A stretch of 64,000 nucleotides of DNA from positions 112,013 to 176,012 of the forward strand of contig NZ_JASSOT010000080.1 of the NCBI RefSeq assembly GCF_030238365.1. The letters run 5' to 3'. Origin of the DNA: Lelliottia wanjuensis. GTDB taxonomy: Bacteria; Pseudomonadota; Gammaproteobacteria; Enterobacterales; Enterobacteriaceae. The stretch's first letter is position 1, and every line of letters begins with the position of its first letter. Made by a program: the position numbers and the translations under genes. Under the pieces are notes generated by a model, which was not told the origin of the DNA, ran no database searches, and saw only the letters and a list, made by a program, of their open reading frames with translations. Below, piece after piece: positions 33,324 through 42,505 of the stretch.

Positions 33324-34468
33324 TCCTGCTCCAGAGCGTTCACCCAGGCCGCGTGCGGCTCAGGCTGAATGGTCGGTAGACCCGCCGGAATAAACTGGCG
33401 CAGTGCGCTGGCCTGTTCAGCAGGCAATTTTTGCGGGTCCAGCACGCTCGGGTCGCCCCAGATTTTCGGATCGGCTTTGCGAATTTGCGCGTCCGGCGAC
33501 AGCAGGAAATTGGCGACCACTTTGGCCCCCGCGCTGGCGCTGCTGTTGGCCGGGATCGCCACGAAATGGACATTCCCCATCGTCCCGTCGGCAAAGCCAA
33601 AACTGAAACTGTCAGCAGGCAGTTCGCCGCTGGCGACTTTTTGCTGCGCGTGGGCCGGGTTAAAGGTCAGGGAGAGATTCAGATTGCCGCTGGCGAGCAG
33701 GGCGTCCATACGCGCCGGTGACGGCGGAAAATCTTTGCCTTCGCGCCAGAGCTGGGGATGCAGCGCGTCGAGATAGCGCCACAGCGGGGCAGTGACGGCG
33801 TCAAAGGTGTGCGGGTCGGGCGCAGTTTTCAGGGTATCCGGCGTTGTAGTCAGGCTCAGCAGCAGCTGTTCCAGAAACGCGGTGCCGGTAAAATCAGGCG
33901 GACGCGGATAGGTCACTTTGCCCGGATGCTGCTTCGCATAGTCGAGGAGAGCGGCAGGATCGCGCAGCGAGGCTGAGAGCGTGGCTTTGCGGGCAATAAA
34001 GGTCAGCTGCGCCGCGCCCCACGGGGATTCTGCGCCGTCGGTGGCAATGGCAAAATCTTCCGTCACCGGTTTAGTGGTATCGACATACCGCCAGTTGGGC
34101 AGCATTTGCGCCCAGCCGGTTTGCAAGAGATTCGCCTCTTTCAGGGTGCGGAAGTTCTCGCCGTTAACCCACAGTAAATCAACGGAGCCCTTACTGGTTC
34201 GCCCGGCGCGGGACTCGGTCTGGATGCGTTTAACCGCATCGGCGGCGTCCGCCAGATGCACGATTTTCAGGGTGATCGCGTAGTGGGTTTTCATCTCCTC
34301 GCTCACCCAGTCGAGATACCGGTTGACCGCCGGATCGCCGCCCCAGGCGTTAAACCAGACGGTCTGGCCTTTGGCGTCCTGTTGAACGGTTTGCCAGTCG
34401 CTTTCAGCGAATACCGGGGCTGTCAGCAGCAGTCCGGTCAGAAACATGCAAGAACGCACACGGCGCAT
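33296..34468 (-). CDS. ynjB: ABC transporter substrate-binding protein YnjB
   Basis: A 390-residue periplasmic protein with a signal peptide of about 21 residues (cut near VFA/ES). The type II binding-protein fold is shown by VWFNAWGGDPAVNRYLDW near the start and a late LLSPDAQIRKADPKIWGD. It begins the ynjBCD operon and overlaps ynjC by 28 bp. The ligand is unknown. Confidence 0.92.
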   Translation of the reverse strand: MRRVRSCMFLTGLLLTAPVFAESDWQTVQQDAKGQTVWFNAWGGDPAVNRYLDWVSEEMKTHYAITLKIVHLADAADAVKRIQTESRAGRTSKGSVDLLWVNGENFRTLKEANLLQTGWAQMLPNWRYVDTTKPVTEDFAIATDGAESPWGAAQLTFIARKATLSASLRDPAALLDYAKQHPGKVTYPRPPDFTGTAFLEQLLLSLTTTPDTLKTAPDPHTFDAVTAPLWRYLDALHPQLWREGKDFPPSPARMDALLASGNLNLSLTFNPAHAQQKVASGELPADSFSFGFADGTMGNVHFVAIPANSSASAGAKVVANFLLSPDAQIRKADPKIWGDPSVLDPQKLPAEQASALRQFIPAGLPTIQPEPHAAWVNALEQEWLRRYGTR

Positions 34469-34480
34469 AATGCCTCCCTG

Positions 34481-35167
34481 TTAATGAGATGAAGGGGTAA
34501 AGCGAGAGAACAGCCAGCGGGTGACCAGCGGCAATAACCCTAAGAGTGTAAAGGCTACCAGCATTCCCGGCGACAGAATATCGCGCAGGGAGGTCAGCTC
34601 CCCCAGCTCGCGCCCGGCGTTGAGGAAAATCACCGTTGCAGGCAGCATCGCCAGCTGGCTGACCCACCAGTAACGTGCCACGCCGATAGCGGTTAAGCCC
34701 GAAAGCAGATTGACCACAAAGAACGGAAACACCGGCATCAGGCGCAGGGCAAACAGATAAAATGCGCCGTCGCGCGCGACACCAGCATTCACCGTCTGCA
34801 TCGGTTTCGCTAAGCGGCGCTGCACCCAGTCGCGCAGCAGGTAGCGGCTGGCGAGCATCGCCAGCGTTGCCCCCAGCGTCGAAGCGAACGACACCAGTAC
34901 CATCCCTTCCCAGACGCTGAACAGCGCCCCGCCCAGCAGCGTCAGCAGCGCCGCGCCGGGAATCGAAAACGCAGAGACCACCACGTAAAGCGCAAAATAG
35001 AGCGCAGCGCTTTGCACCGGGGCGCGATGGACATAATCAATCAGCATCAGCCGGTGCGTTCGGAGTGATTCGAGGGAGAGAAAGCCCGGTGGCAGGAGCG
35101 CGATAAGCAAAGCAAATGCGCCCAACAGGGCGCACAGGAAGAGGATTTTTTGCGTTTTCACCGGCAA
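34481..35167 (-). CDS. TVP38/TMEM64 (DedA-superfamily) membrane protein
   Basis: A 228-residue inner-membrane protein with about five or six helices and the VTT-domain signature FSIPGAALLTLLGGALFSVW followed by G-ATLAMLASRYLLRD. E. coli has two such genes here (ydjX, ydjZ) around ydjY; this window has only one. It resembles YdjZ more in my reading, but I am not sure. It lies directly between ynjB and xthA on the same strand, with one base between its start and the xthA stop. Members are thought to act as lipid scramblases or transporters. Confidence 0.88.
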   Translation of the reverse strand: MPVKTQKILFLCALLGAFALLIALLPPGFLSLESLRTHRLMLIDYVHRAPVQSAALYFALYVVVSAFSIPGAALLTLLGGALFSVWEGMVLVSFASTLGATLAMLASRYLLRDWVQRRLAKPMQTVNAGVARDGAFYLFALRLMPVFPFFVVNLLSGLTAIGVARYWWVSQLAMLPATVIFLNAGRELGELTSLRDILSPGMLVAFTLLGLLPLVTRWLFSRFTPSSH

Positions 35168-35974
35168 TTACAGTTTGAATTTCGCCCAGACCGGCGCGTG
35201 ATCGGACGGCTTTTCCATGCTGCGGATGTCGTAATCGATCCCGGTTTCGATGCAGCGCTCGGCCAGCGGCTGGCTGGCCAGCAGCAGATCGATACGCAGG
35301 CCGCGGTTGTCGTCGAAGCCTTTTGAGCGGTAGTCAAACCACGAAAAGCGATCCTGGGTTTGCGGATTGGCGCTGCGGAAGGTGTCCACCAGGCCCCAGT
35401 TCATCAGACGGTCCATCCACTCGCGCTCTTCCGGCAGGAAGGAGCATTTACCGGTGCGCAGCCAGCGTTTGCGGCTGTCTTCCCCGATGCCGATATCCAG
35501 ATCCGTCGGGCTGATATTCACGTCGCCCATGATCAGCACCGGGTTGTCTTTGTTCAGCTCGGTGGTCAGGTAATCCTGCAGATCCTGGTAGAACTTGGCT
35601 TTCGCCGGGAATTTGGTCGGGTGGTCGCGGCTTTCGCCCTGCGGGAAGTAGCCGTTGATTACCGTGATATTGCCGACGGGCGAGGGGATCTCCGCCATGA
35701 TAATGCGGCGCTGTGAGTCATCGTCATCGCCCGGGAAGCCGCGGCGCACGGAGACCGGCGTCTCTTTAGTGAGCAGTGCCACGCCGTAATGGCCTTTCTG
35801 GCCGTGATAAAAGACGTTGTAACCCAGCTTCGCAACGTCTTCGAGCGGGAACATATCGTCGTGAACTTTTGTCTCCTGCAGGCCGATCACGTCTGGCTGA
35901 TGTTGTTCGACAATGGCTTCCAGTTGGTGAGGGCGGGCGCGCAGGCCGTTGATATTAAAAGAGACAAATTTCAT
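35168..35974 (-). CDS. xthA: Exodeoxyribonuclease III / AP endonuclease
   Basis: A 268-residue base-excision repair enzyme. The start at 35974 (MKFVSFNINGLRARP) gives the E. coli length; an upstream open stretch of 86 codons is not native. Catalytic parts are seen: LQETKVHDD (metal Glu near 34), GDVNISPTDLDIG (Asp/Asn near 151-153) and the final SDHAPV (His near 259). It cuts at abasic sites and degrades from 3' ends. Confidence 0.97.
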   Translation of the reverse strand: MKFVSFNINGLRARPHQLEAIVEQHQPDVIGLQETKVHDDMFPLEDVAKLGYNVFYHGQKGHYGVALLTKETPVSVRRGFPGDDDDSQRRIIMAEIPSPVGNITVINGYFPQGESRDHPTKFPAKAKFYQDLQDYLTTELNKDNPVLIMGDVNISPTDLDIGIGEDSRKRWLRTGKCSFLPEEREWMDRLMNWGLVDTFRSANPQTQDRFSWFDYRSKGFDDNRGLRIDLLLASQPLAERCIETGIDYDIRSMEKPSDHAPVWAKFKL

Positions 35975-36071
35975 AGTCGCTGCCAATGCAAGGTGAATAG
36001 TGCAAGGATGGTAGCAGAATTTGCGCCGCCTGTTATCGGGTTCAGCCAATAACTGCAACAGATCATCCCGT

Positions 36072-36090
36072 TGGTGCAATTTTTGCACCA
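36072..36090. repeat. Palindrome TGGTGCA-N5-TGCACCA upstream of xthA/astC
   Basis: Two perfect 7-bp arms with an ATTTT spacer. The arms are NtrC-like (TGCACCA / TGGTGCA) but in the opposite order to a normal NtrC site. It could be an operator or a short hairpin in the xthA leader. Confidence 0.5.
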
Positions 36091-36319
36091 TTTCGACGCG
36101 CCTTGCCCTCAAAGGGGGCGTAAACGGTCGATAAATTTCGCGAGCGATCACAATTCCAGAATTATATTTTGCCTGTGCATAATATTTCTCGTTTTCGTCC
36201 CGCGAACCGCCGCTTGTCGTAAAAATATTCACTTATTATGCACTAACAGTGAATAACTCCATATTCTAACTCATTGATATTCTGTCACCTCAAGGCGTTT
36301 ATGCATTTTTATCGCTGGC

Positions 36320-36334
36320 TGGCACGAACTCTGC
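36320..36334 (+). promoter_or_regulatory. Sigma-54 promoter of the ast operon
   Basis: TGGCAC-GAACT-CTGC has the invariant GG and GC at the proper spacing, one base from the TTGC consensus. It lies about 75 bp before the astC ATG. The E. coli ast operon is known to use sigma-54 with NtrC, plus ArgR. Confidence 0.85.
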
Positions 36335-36407
36335 AATCTACATTCACAGTGCAAACACTCAATTATTTAACATTTAAACAACTTATTATTTACCGGATGA
36401 GGTCGCT

Positions 36408-37628
36408 ATGTCTCTGTCAATTACGCGTGAAAATTTTGATGAATGGATGATGCCGGTTTACGCTCCGGCGGCTTTTATTCCGGTACGCGGGGAGGGCTCA
36501 CGCCTGTGGGATCAGCAGGGCAAAGAGTATATCGATTTCGCGGGCGGGATTGCGGTGAATGCGCTGGGACACGCACACCCGGCGCTGCGCCAGACCCTGA
36601 ACGATCAGGCGGCGAAGTTCTGGCACACGGGCAACGGTTACACCAACGAGCCTGCCCTGCGCCTGGCGAAAAAACTGATCGACGCCACCTTTGCCGAAAA
36701 AATCTTCTTCTGTAACTCCGGCGCAGAGGCCAACGAAGCGGCCCTGAAGCTGGCGCGTAAATACGCCCACGACCACTTCGGCGCACAGAAAAGCGGAATT
36801 GTGGCCTTCAAAAATGCCTTCCACGGTCGCACGCTGTTTACCGTCAGCGCCGGTGGACAGCCTGCCTATTCACAGGATTTCGCCCCGTTACCGCCGGATA
36901 TTCGTCACGCGGTGTTTAACGATCTCCAGTCCGCGAAAGAGCTGATCAACGACAACACCTGCGCGGTGATCGTCGAGCCGATGCAGGGCGAGGGCGGCGT
37001 GGTCCCGGCGGAGAAAGCCTTCCTGCAGGGGCTGCGTGAGCTGTGCGACCAGCACAACGCGCTGCTGATTTTTGATGAAGTCCAGACCGGCGTGGGCCGT
37101 ACCGGCGAGCTGTATGCCTATATGCACTACGGCGTCACGCCGGACGTGCTGTCGACGGCGAAAGCATTAGGCGGCGGTTTCCCGATCGGCGCGATGCTGA
37201 CCACCAATAAATGCGCCAGCGTGATGGTCGTCGGCACCCACGGCACCACCTACGGCGGTAACCCGCTGGCCTCGGCGGTCGCCGGACAGGTGTTGGATAT
37301 CATCAATACGCCAGAAGTGCTGAACGGCGTGAAGCAGCGTCACGACTGGTTTGTTGAGCGCCTGAATGCGATCAACAGCAAGGTCGGCATGTTCAAAGAA
37401 ATTCGCGGTCTGGGGCTGTTAATTGGCTGCGAACTGACGGCTGAATTTGCCGGAAAAGCTAAACTTATTTCACAGGAAGCGGCAAAAGCGGGTGTGATGG
37501 TGCTGATCGCGGGCGCGAACGTGGTGCGTTTTGCTCCGGCGCTGGTGGTAAGTGAAGAAGAGGTCACCACCGGATTAGATCGCTTTGCGCTGGCCTGTGA
37601 ACAGGTGAAATCCGGGGTGTCATCATGA
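36408..37628 (+). CDS. astC: Succinylornithine transaminase AstC
   Basis: A 406-residue PLP enzyme. It moves the amino group from N2-succinylornithine to 2-oxoglutarate, step 3 of the arginine succinyltransferase pathway. The PLP lysine lies in STAKALGGGFPIGAM (near residue 252). FDEVQTGVGRTG binds the cofactor. It is the first gene of astCADBE, and its stop overlaps the astA start by 4 bp (ATGA). Confidence 0.96.
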   Translation: MSLSITRENFDEWMMPVYAPAAFIPVRGEGSRLWDQQGKEYIDFAGGIAVNALGHAHPALRQTLNDQAAKFWHTGNGYTNEPALRLAKKLIDATFAEKIFFCNSGAEANEAALKLARKYAHDHFGAQKSGIVAFKNAFHGRTLFTVSAGGQPAYSQDFAPLPPDIRHAVFNDLQSAKELINDNTCAVIVEPMQGEGGVVPAEKAFLQGLRELCDQHNALLIFDEVQTGVGRTGELYAYMHYGVTPDVLSTAKALGGGFPIGAMLTTNKCASVMVVGTHGTTYGGNPLASAVAGQVLDIINTPEVLNGVKQRHDWFVERLNAINSKVGMFKEIRGLGLLIGCELTAEFAGKAKLISQEAAKAGVMVLIAGANVVRFAPALVVSEEEVTTGLDRFALACEQVKSGVSS

Positions 37629-38659
37629 TGGTCATCCGTCCCGTTGAGCGCGGCGATCTCGCCGGGCTTATGCAGCTTGCCGGTAAGACGGGAGGCGGGC
37701 TGACCTCGCTTCCTGCCGACGAAAAAACGCTGTCGGCGCGCATCGAGCGCGCCATCAATACATGGCTTGGGACGGTGCCGAAAAGCGAACAGGGATACGT
37801 CTTTGTTCTGGAAGATACGGATACAGGGGCAGTTGCCGGGATCTGCGCCATCGAAGTGGCGGTCGGCCTCAATGAGCCCTGGTACAACTACCGCGTCGGC
37901 ACGCTGGTTCACGCCTCGAAAGAGCTGAACATCTACAACGCGCTGCCCACGCTCTCGCTCAGCAACGATCACACGGGCAGCAGCGAGCTTTGCACGCTAT
38001 TCCTCGATCCCGAGTGGCGCAAAGAGGGCAACGGCTATCTGCTCTCGAAATCGCGCTTCATGTTTATGGCCGCCTTCCGCGATCGCTTTAACGAAAAAGT
38101 GGTGGCGGAGATGCGCGGCGTGATCGACGAAAAAGGCTACTCCCCGTTCTGGGAAAGCCTCGGCGAGCGCTTCTTCTCGATGGAATTTTCTCGCGCGGAC
38201 TACCTGTGCGGCACCGGGCAGAAAGCCTTTATCGCCGAGCTGATGCCGAAACACCCGATCTACACCCATTTCCTCAGCCCGGAAGCCCAGGCGGTGATTG
38301 GCGAAGTCCATCCGCAGACCGCCCCGGCGCGCGCGGTGCTGGAGAAAGAGGGTTTCCGCTACCGTAACTACGTCGATATTTTTGACGGCGGCCCGACGCT
38401 GGAGTGCGATATCGATCGCGTCCGCGCCATCCGTAAAAGCCGTCTGGTGACCGTCGCCGAAGGGCAGCCTGCGCCGGGCGAATGGCCGGCCTGTCTGGTG
38501 GCGAATGAACAATACGATCATTTTCGCGCCATGCTGATCCGCGCGAACCCCAAATGCGACCGCCTGGTGCTGACCGCAGCCCAGCTGGATGCCCTGAAAT
38601 GTAGCGCAGGCGACACGGTGCGCCTGGTGCGACTCTGCCCCGAGGAGAAAACAGCATGA
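37625..38659 (+). CDS. astA: Arginine N-succinyltransferase AstA
   Basis: A 344-residue enzyme that joins succinyl-CoA to arginine, the first step of the pathway. It has a GNAT-like fold. The start MMVIRPVERGDLAGLMQLA and SELCTLFLDPEWR are typical of AstA. Length equals the E. coli protein. It overlaps both neighbours by 4 bp, so the operon is tightly coupled. Confidence 0.96.
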   Translation: MMVIRPVERGDLAGLMQLAGKTGGGLTSLPADEKTLSARIERAINTWLGTVPKSEQGYVFVLEDTDTGAVAGICAIEVAVGLNEPWYNYRVGTLVHASKELNIYNALPTLSLSNDHTGSSELCTLFLDPEWRKEGNGYLLSKSRFMFMAAFRDRFNEKVVAEMRGVIDEKGYSPFWESLGERFFSMEFSRADYLCGTGQKAFIAELMPKHPIYTHFLSPEAQAVIGEVHPQTAPARAVLEKEGFRYRNYVDIFDGGPTLECDIDRVRAIRKSRLVTVAEGQPAPGEWPACLVANEQYDHFRAMLIRANPKCDRLVLTAAQLDALKCSAGDTVRLVRLCPEEKTA

Positions 38660-40143
38660 GTTTATGGATTAATGGCGACTGGGTGACGGGCGAAGGCGAG
38701 CGTCGCGAGAAAACTAACCCGGTGAGCAAAGAGGCGCTGTGGACCGGTACCGATGCCAGTGCGCTTCAGGTGGAACAGGCCTGTAAAGCGGCGCGTGCGG
38801 CGTTCCCGGCGTGGGCGAAACAGCCCTTTAGCCTGCGTCAGGCGGTGGTCGAGAAATTTGCCTCCCTGCTGGAGGCCAACAAAGTCGAGCTGACCAGCAT
38901 TATTGCCCGCGAAACCGGCAAACCGCGCTGGGAAGCGACGACCGAAATCACGGCGATGATCAACAAAATTGCCATCTCCGTGAAGGCCTATCACACCCGC
39001 ACCGGCGAGCAGCATACGGATATGGCCGACGGCGCGGCGACCTTGCGCCATCGTCCGCACGGCGTGCTGGCGGTGTTTGGGCCGTATAACTTCCCCGGCC
39101 ATCTGCCGAACGGGCATATCGTGCCTGCGCTGCTGGCGGGCAATACCGTGATTTTCAAACCGAGCGAACTGACGCCGTGGACGGGTGAAGCGGTGGTCAA
39201 ACTCTGGGAGCAGGCGGGTCTGCCGCCGGGCGTGCTGAACCTGGTGCAGGGCGGACGCGAAACCGGCCAGGCCCTGAGCGCCCTGAGTGACATCGACGGG
39301 CTGCTGTTTACCGGCAGCGCGGGGACGGGTTATCAGCTGCATCGCCAGCTGGCGGGGCAGCCGGAGAAAATTCTGGCGCTGGAGATGGGCGGGAATAACC
39401 CGCTGATTGTCGAAGACGTGGAGGATATCGACGCCGCCGTGCATCTGACCATCCAGTCGGCGTTTGTTACCGCCGGGCAGCGCTGCACCTGCGCGCGTCG
39501 TCTGCTGGTGAAACGCGGCGCGCAGGGCGATGCCTTCCTGGCCCGTTTGGTGGAAGTGACCGCGCGCCTGGTGCCCGACGCCTGGGACGCCGATCCGCAG
39601 CCGTTTATCGGCGGGCTGATCTCTGAACAAGCCGCGAACAACGTGGTCAACGCCTGGCGCGAGCACGTGGCGCGCGGCGGAAAAAGCCTGCTGGAGCCGA
39701 AGCTTGTCCAGCCGGGTACGTCCCTGCTAACGCCGGGGATTGTGGAGATGAGTGGGGCGAGTAATGTCCCGGATGAAGAGACCTTCGGTCCGCTGCTCTG
39801 CGTCTGGCGTTACGATGATTTCGACAGCGCCATTGCGATGGCGAACAACACCCGCTACGGCCTGTCGAGCGGGCTGATTTCACCGGATCGCGAGAAATTC
39901 GACACGCTGCTGATTGAAGCGCGCGCCGGAATTGTGAACTGGAACAAACCCCTGACCGGTGCGGCGAGTACCGCGCCGTTCGGTGGCGTGGGCGCTTCCG
40001 GCAACCATCGCGCCAGCGCCTGGTATGCGGCGGATTACTGCGCGTGGCCGATGGCGAGCCTCGAAACGCCTGCATTGACCCTGCCGGAAAGCCTCAATCC
40101 GGGGCTCGATTTTACGCAAGGGGATCGTCATGAAAGCGCATGA
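38656..40143 (+). CDS. astD: Succinylglutamate-semialdehyde dehydrogenase AstD
   Basis: A 495-residue NAD aldehyde dehydrogenase, step 4 of arginine breakdown. The catalytic Cys is in TAGQRCTCARRL (near residue 279) and the general-base Glu in LALEMGGNNP (near 245). The start overlaps astA by 4 bp, and the last 14 bp overlap astB. E. coli AstD is 492 aa. Confidence 0.96.
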   Translation: MSLWINGDWVTGEGERREKTNPVSKEALWTGTDASALQVEQACKAARAAFPAWAKQPFSLRQAVVEKFASLLEANKVELTSIIARETGKPRWEATTEITAMINKIAISVKAYHTRTGEQHTDMADGAATLRHRPHGVLAVFGPYNFPGHLPNGHIVPALLAGNTVIFKPSELTPWTGEAVVKLWEQAGLPPGVLNLVQGGRETGQALSALSDIDGLLFTGSAGTGYQLHRQLAGQPEKILALEMGGNNPLIVEDVEDIDAAVHLTIQSAFVTAGQRCTCARRLLVKRGAQGDAFLARLVEVTARLVPDAWDADPQPFIGGLISEQAANNVVNAWREHVARGGKSLLEPKLVQPGTSLLTPGIVEMSGASNVPDEETFGPLLCVWRYDDFDSAIAMANNTRYGLSSGLISPDREKFDTLLIEARAGIVNWNKPLTGAASTAPFGGVGASGNHRASAWYAADYCAWPMASLETPALTLPESLNPGLDFTQGDRHESA

Positions 40144-41455
40144 GGTCAACTTTGACGGGCTGGTGGGGCTGACTCACCACTACGCCGGGCTGTCGTTTGG
40201 CAATGAGGCCTCAACGAAGCACCGCTTCCAGATTTCGAATCCTAAGCTTGCGGCGAAACAGGGGCTGCAAAAGATGAAAGCCCTGGCTGACGCCGGTTTC
40301 CCGCAGGCGCTGATCCCGCCGCAGGAGCGCCCGAACGTCGAGGTTCTGCGTCAGCTCGGGTTTAGCGGCAGCGACGAGCAGGTGGTGGAAAAAGCGGGGA
40401 CGCAGGTGCCGCATCTGCTGTCGGCGGCAAGCTCCGCCTCGTCCATGTGGGTGGCAAACGCCGCCACCGTTGCGCCCTCGGCGGATACCCTCGACGGCAA
40501 AGTGCATCTCACCGTCGCCAACCTGAATAACAAATTCCATCGCGCGACCGAGGCGGTGACCACCGAGCGCGTGCTGCGCGCCATTTTCAGCGATGCTGAA
40601 CGGTTCAGCGTTCACGAAGCGCTCCCGCAGGTGGCGATGTTTGGCGATGAAGGGGCGGCAAACCATAACCGTCTGGGTGGTAACTACGGCGACCCGGCGA
40701 CGCAGCTGTTTGTCTACGGACGCGACGAGAGTGGGCACAACGCACCCGTGCGATACCCGGCGCGTCAGACCCTGGCGGCGAGCCAGGCGGTGGCGCGGCT
40801 GAATCAGGTCAATCCTGGGCAGGTGGTTTTTGCTCAGCAGAATCCAGATGTTATCGATCAGGGTGTGTTCCACAACGACGTGATCGCCGTGTCGAACCGT
40901 CAGGTGCTGTTCTGCCACGAACAGGCGTTTGCCCAGCAGGATAAATTGCTTGCCGCGCTTGCCGAGCGCGTGCCGGGCTTTACGCCGATTCAGGTCCCGA
41001 CGCACGCCGTGAGCGTGCAGGATGCGGTGGAAACTTACCTGTTTAACAGCCAGCTGTTGAGCCGCGACGACGGCAGCATGCTGCTGGTCCTGCCGCAGGA
41101 GTCGCAAAACCATCAGGGCGTGTGGCGCTATCTGACGGAACTGGTGAAGGCCGACAACCCGATCAGCGAGCTGAAGGTGTTCGACCTGCGTGAAAGTATG
41201 GCCAACGGCGGCGGCCCTGCCTGCCTGCGGCTGCGCGTGGTGCTGACCCAGGCCGAAATGCAGGCGGTAAATCCGGCGGTCATGATGAATGACACCCTGT
41301 TTAACACGCTGAATAACTGGGTCGATCGCTACTATCGCGATCAGCTGACGCAGGCGGATCTGGTTGATCCGCAGCTATTGCGCGAAGGCCGCGAAGCGCT
41401 GGACGCTCTGACCTCGATCCTGCACCTGGGATCGGTTTACCCGTTCCAGCGCTAA
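40130..41455 (+). CDS. astB: N-succinylarginine dihydrolase AstB
   Basis: A 441-residue enzyme of the amidinotransferase fold. It splits N2-succinylarginine into succinylornithine, ammonia and CO2, step 2 of the pathway. It begins HEVNFDGLVGLTHHYAGLS, the AstB signature, and has GNYGDPATQLFVYGR and NGGGPACLRLRV; the last holds the catalytic Cys (near 361). It overlaps astD by 14 bp and ends 9 bp before astE. Confidence 0.96.
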   Translation: MKAHEVNFDGLVGLTHHYAGLSFGNEASTKHRFQISNPKLAAKQGLQKMKALADAGFPQALIPPQERPNVEVLRQLGFSGSDEQVVEKAGTQVPHLLSAASSASSMWVANAATVAPSADTLDGKVHLTVANLNNKFHRATEAVTTERVLRAIFSDAERFSVHEALPQVAMFGDEGAANHNRLGGNYGDPATQLFVYGRDESGHNAPVRYPARQTLAASQAVARLNQVNPGQVVFAQQNPDVIDQGVFHNDVIAVSNRQVLFCHEQAFAQQDKLLAALAERVPGFTPIQVPTHAVSVQDAVETYLFNSQLLSRDDGSMLLVLPQESQNHQGVWRYLTELVKADNPISELKVFDLRESMANGGGPACLRLRVVLTQAEMQAVNPAVMMNDTLFNTLNNWVDRYYRDQLTQADLVDPQLLREGREALDALTSILHLGSVYPFQR

Positions 41456-41464
41456 GGAGAGAGG

Positions 41465-42430
41465 ATGGAGAATTTACTGGCGCTGACCCTGGCGGACGAA
41501 ACGCCTGTGCAAACCGAAGGTGAGGGCGCGACCTTTCACTGGAAATGGCTGGGGCGCGGGCTGCTCGAACTGACGCCGTTCGAGGCGAGTGAACGTGCTC
41601 TGGTGCTCTCGGCGGGCGTTCACGGCAATGAAACCGCCCCGGTGGAAATTGTCGATCTGCTGCTCCGCGCGCTGTTTCGCGGGGATATTCCGCTGCGCTG
41701 CCGCGTGCTGGTGGTGCTCGGGAACCCGGTAGCGCTGGCGCAGAACAAGCGTTATCTGGTGAGCGATATCAACCGGATGTTTGGCGGGCGCGCGGCGCAT
41801 TTCGCGCCCTGCGAAGAAACCGAACGGGTGCTGGTGCTGGAGAAGGCGGTCAGGGATTTTTATGCCACAGCCGGGGAAGATCGCTGGCATCTGGATCTGC
41901 ACACCGCCATTCGCGCGTCGTATCACGTGCGTTTCGGCGTGCTGCCCCAGCGCGAGCAGCCGTGGGATGAAACTTTCCTCGACTGGCTGGGCGATGCGGG
42001 CCTCGAAGCGCTGGTGTTCCATCAGTCGCCGGGCGGGACTTTCACCCATTTCACCTGTGAGCATTTCGGCGCGCTGGCCTGTACCCTTGAGCTGGGTAAA
42101 GCCCTGCCGTTTGGGCATAACGATCTGACGCGTTTTGCGCCTACCCATCTGGCGCTGCGGGCGCTGCTCTCAGGCGCTGAGCCGGAACCGCATGCGGAGC
42201 CGGTGGAGCGTTATCGCGTCGTGCAACAGCTCACCCGTCGCAGCGAGGCGTTTCAGCTGCATATGGCGGCGCATACCCTGAACTTCACGCCGTTCCGCCA
42301 GGGAATTTTGCTGGCAGAGGACGGGGGCGAGCGTTATGAAGTGCAGAAAACGACGGAGTATGTGCTGTTCCCGAATCCGTCGGTGGCACTGGGGTTGCGG
42401 GCGGGGCTGATGCTGGAGAAGGTGACGTAA
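41465..42430 (+). CDS. astE: Succinylglutamate desuccinylase AstE
   Basis: A 321-residue zinc enzyme (M14-like) that frees glutamate and succinate, the last pathway step. Zinc ligands are seen in GVHGNETAPVEI (His and Glu near 53-56) and DLHTAIR (His near 147). AAGGAGAGAGG gives a strong ribosome site. It ends the ast operon; a terminator follows at 42457-42488. Confidence 0.96.
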   Translation: MENLLALTLADETPVQTEGEGATFHWKWLGRGLLELTPFEASERALVLSAGVHGNETAPVEIVDLLLRALFRGDIPLRCRVLVVLGNPVALAQNKRYLVSDINRMFGGRAAHFAPCEETERVLVLEKAVRDFYATAGEDRWHLDLHTAIRASYHVRFGVLPQREQPWDETFLDWLGDAGLEALVFHQSPGGTFTHFTCEHFGALACTLELGKALPFGHNDLTRFAPTHLALRALLSGAEPEPHAEPVERYRVVQQLTRRSEAFQLHMAAHTLNFTPFRQGILLAEDGGERYEVQKTTEYVLFPNPSVALGLRAGLMLEKVT

Positions 42431-42456
42431 ATCGGCGGCGCATTTTTAAAACGAAT

Positions 42457-42488
42457 AAACCCTGATCGCGTGGCGCTCAGGGTTTTTC
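42457..42488. terminator. Bidirectional terminator between astE and the chitinase
   Basis: The AAACCCTGA / TCAGGGTTT stem with a T run lies between the convergent genes. Confidence 0.85.
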
Positions 42489-42505
42489 TTTGACCCCTTA
42501 CCGGG

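Larger units (their letters stand above)
35975..36407. other. Divergent regulatory region between xthA and astC
   Basis: About 433 bp. It holds a sigma-54 element for astC (36320-36334), a 19-bp perfect palindrome at 36072-36090, and TGAAT/ATTCA half-sites around 36225-36266 that might bind ArgR. The half-sites do not have the spacing of a full ARG box, so that is only a hint. Confidence 0.6.

Noticed and set aside
36225..36268. Full ARG boxes before astC
   Set aside because: TGAAT and ATTC half-sites are present but spaced by 8 instead of 4 bp, so I list them only as hints.
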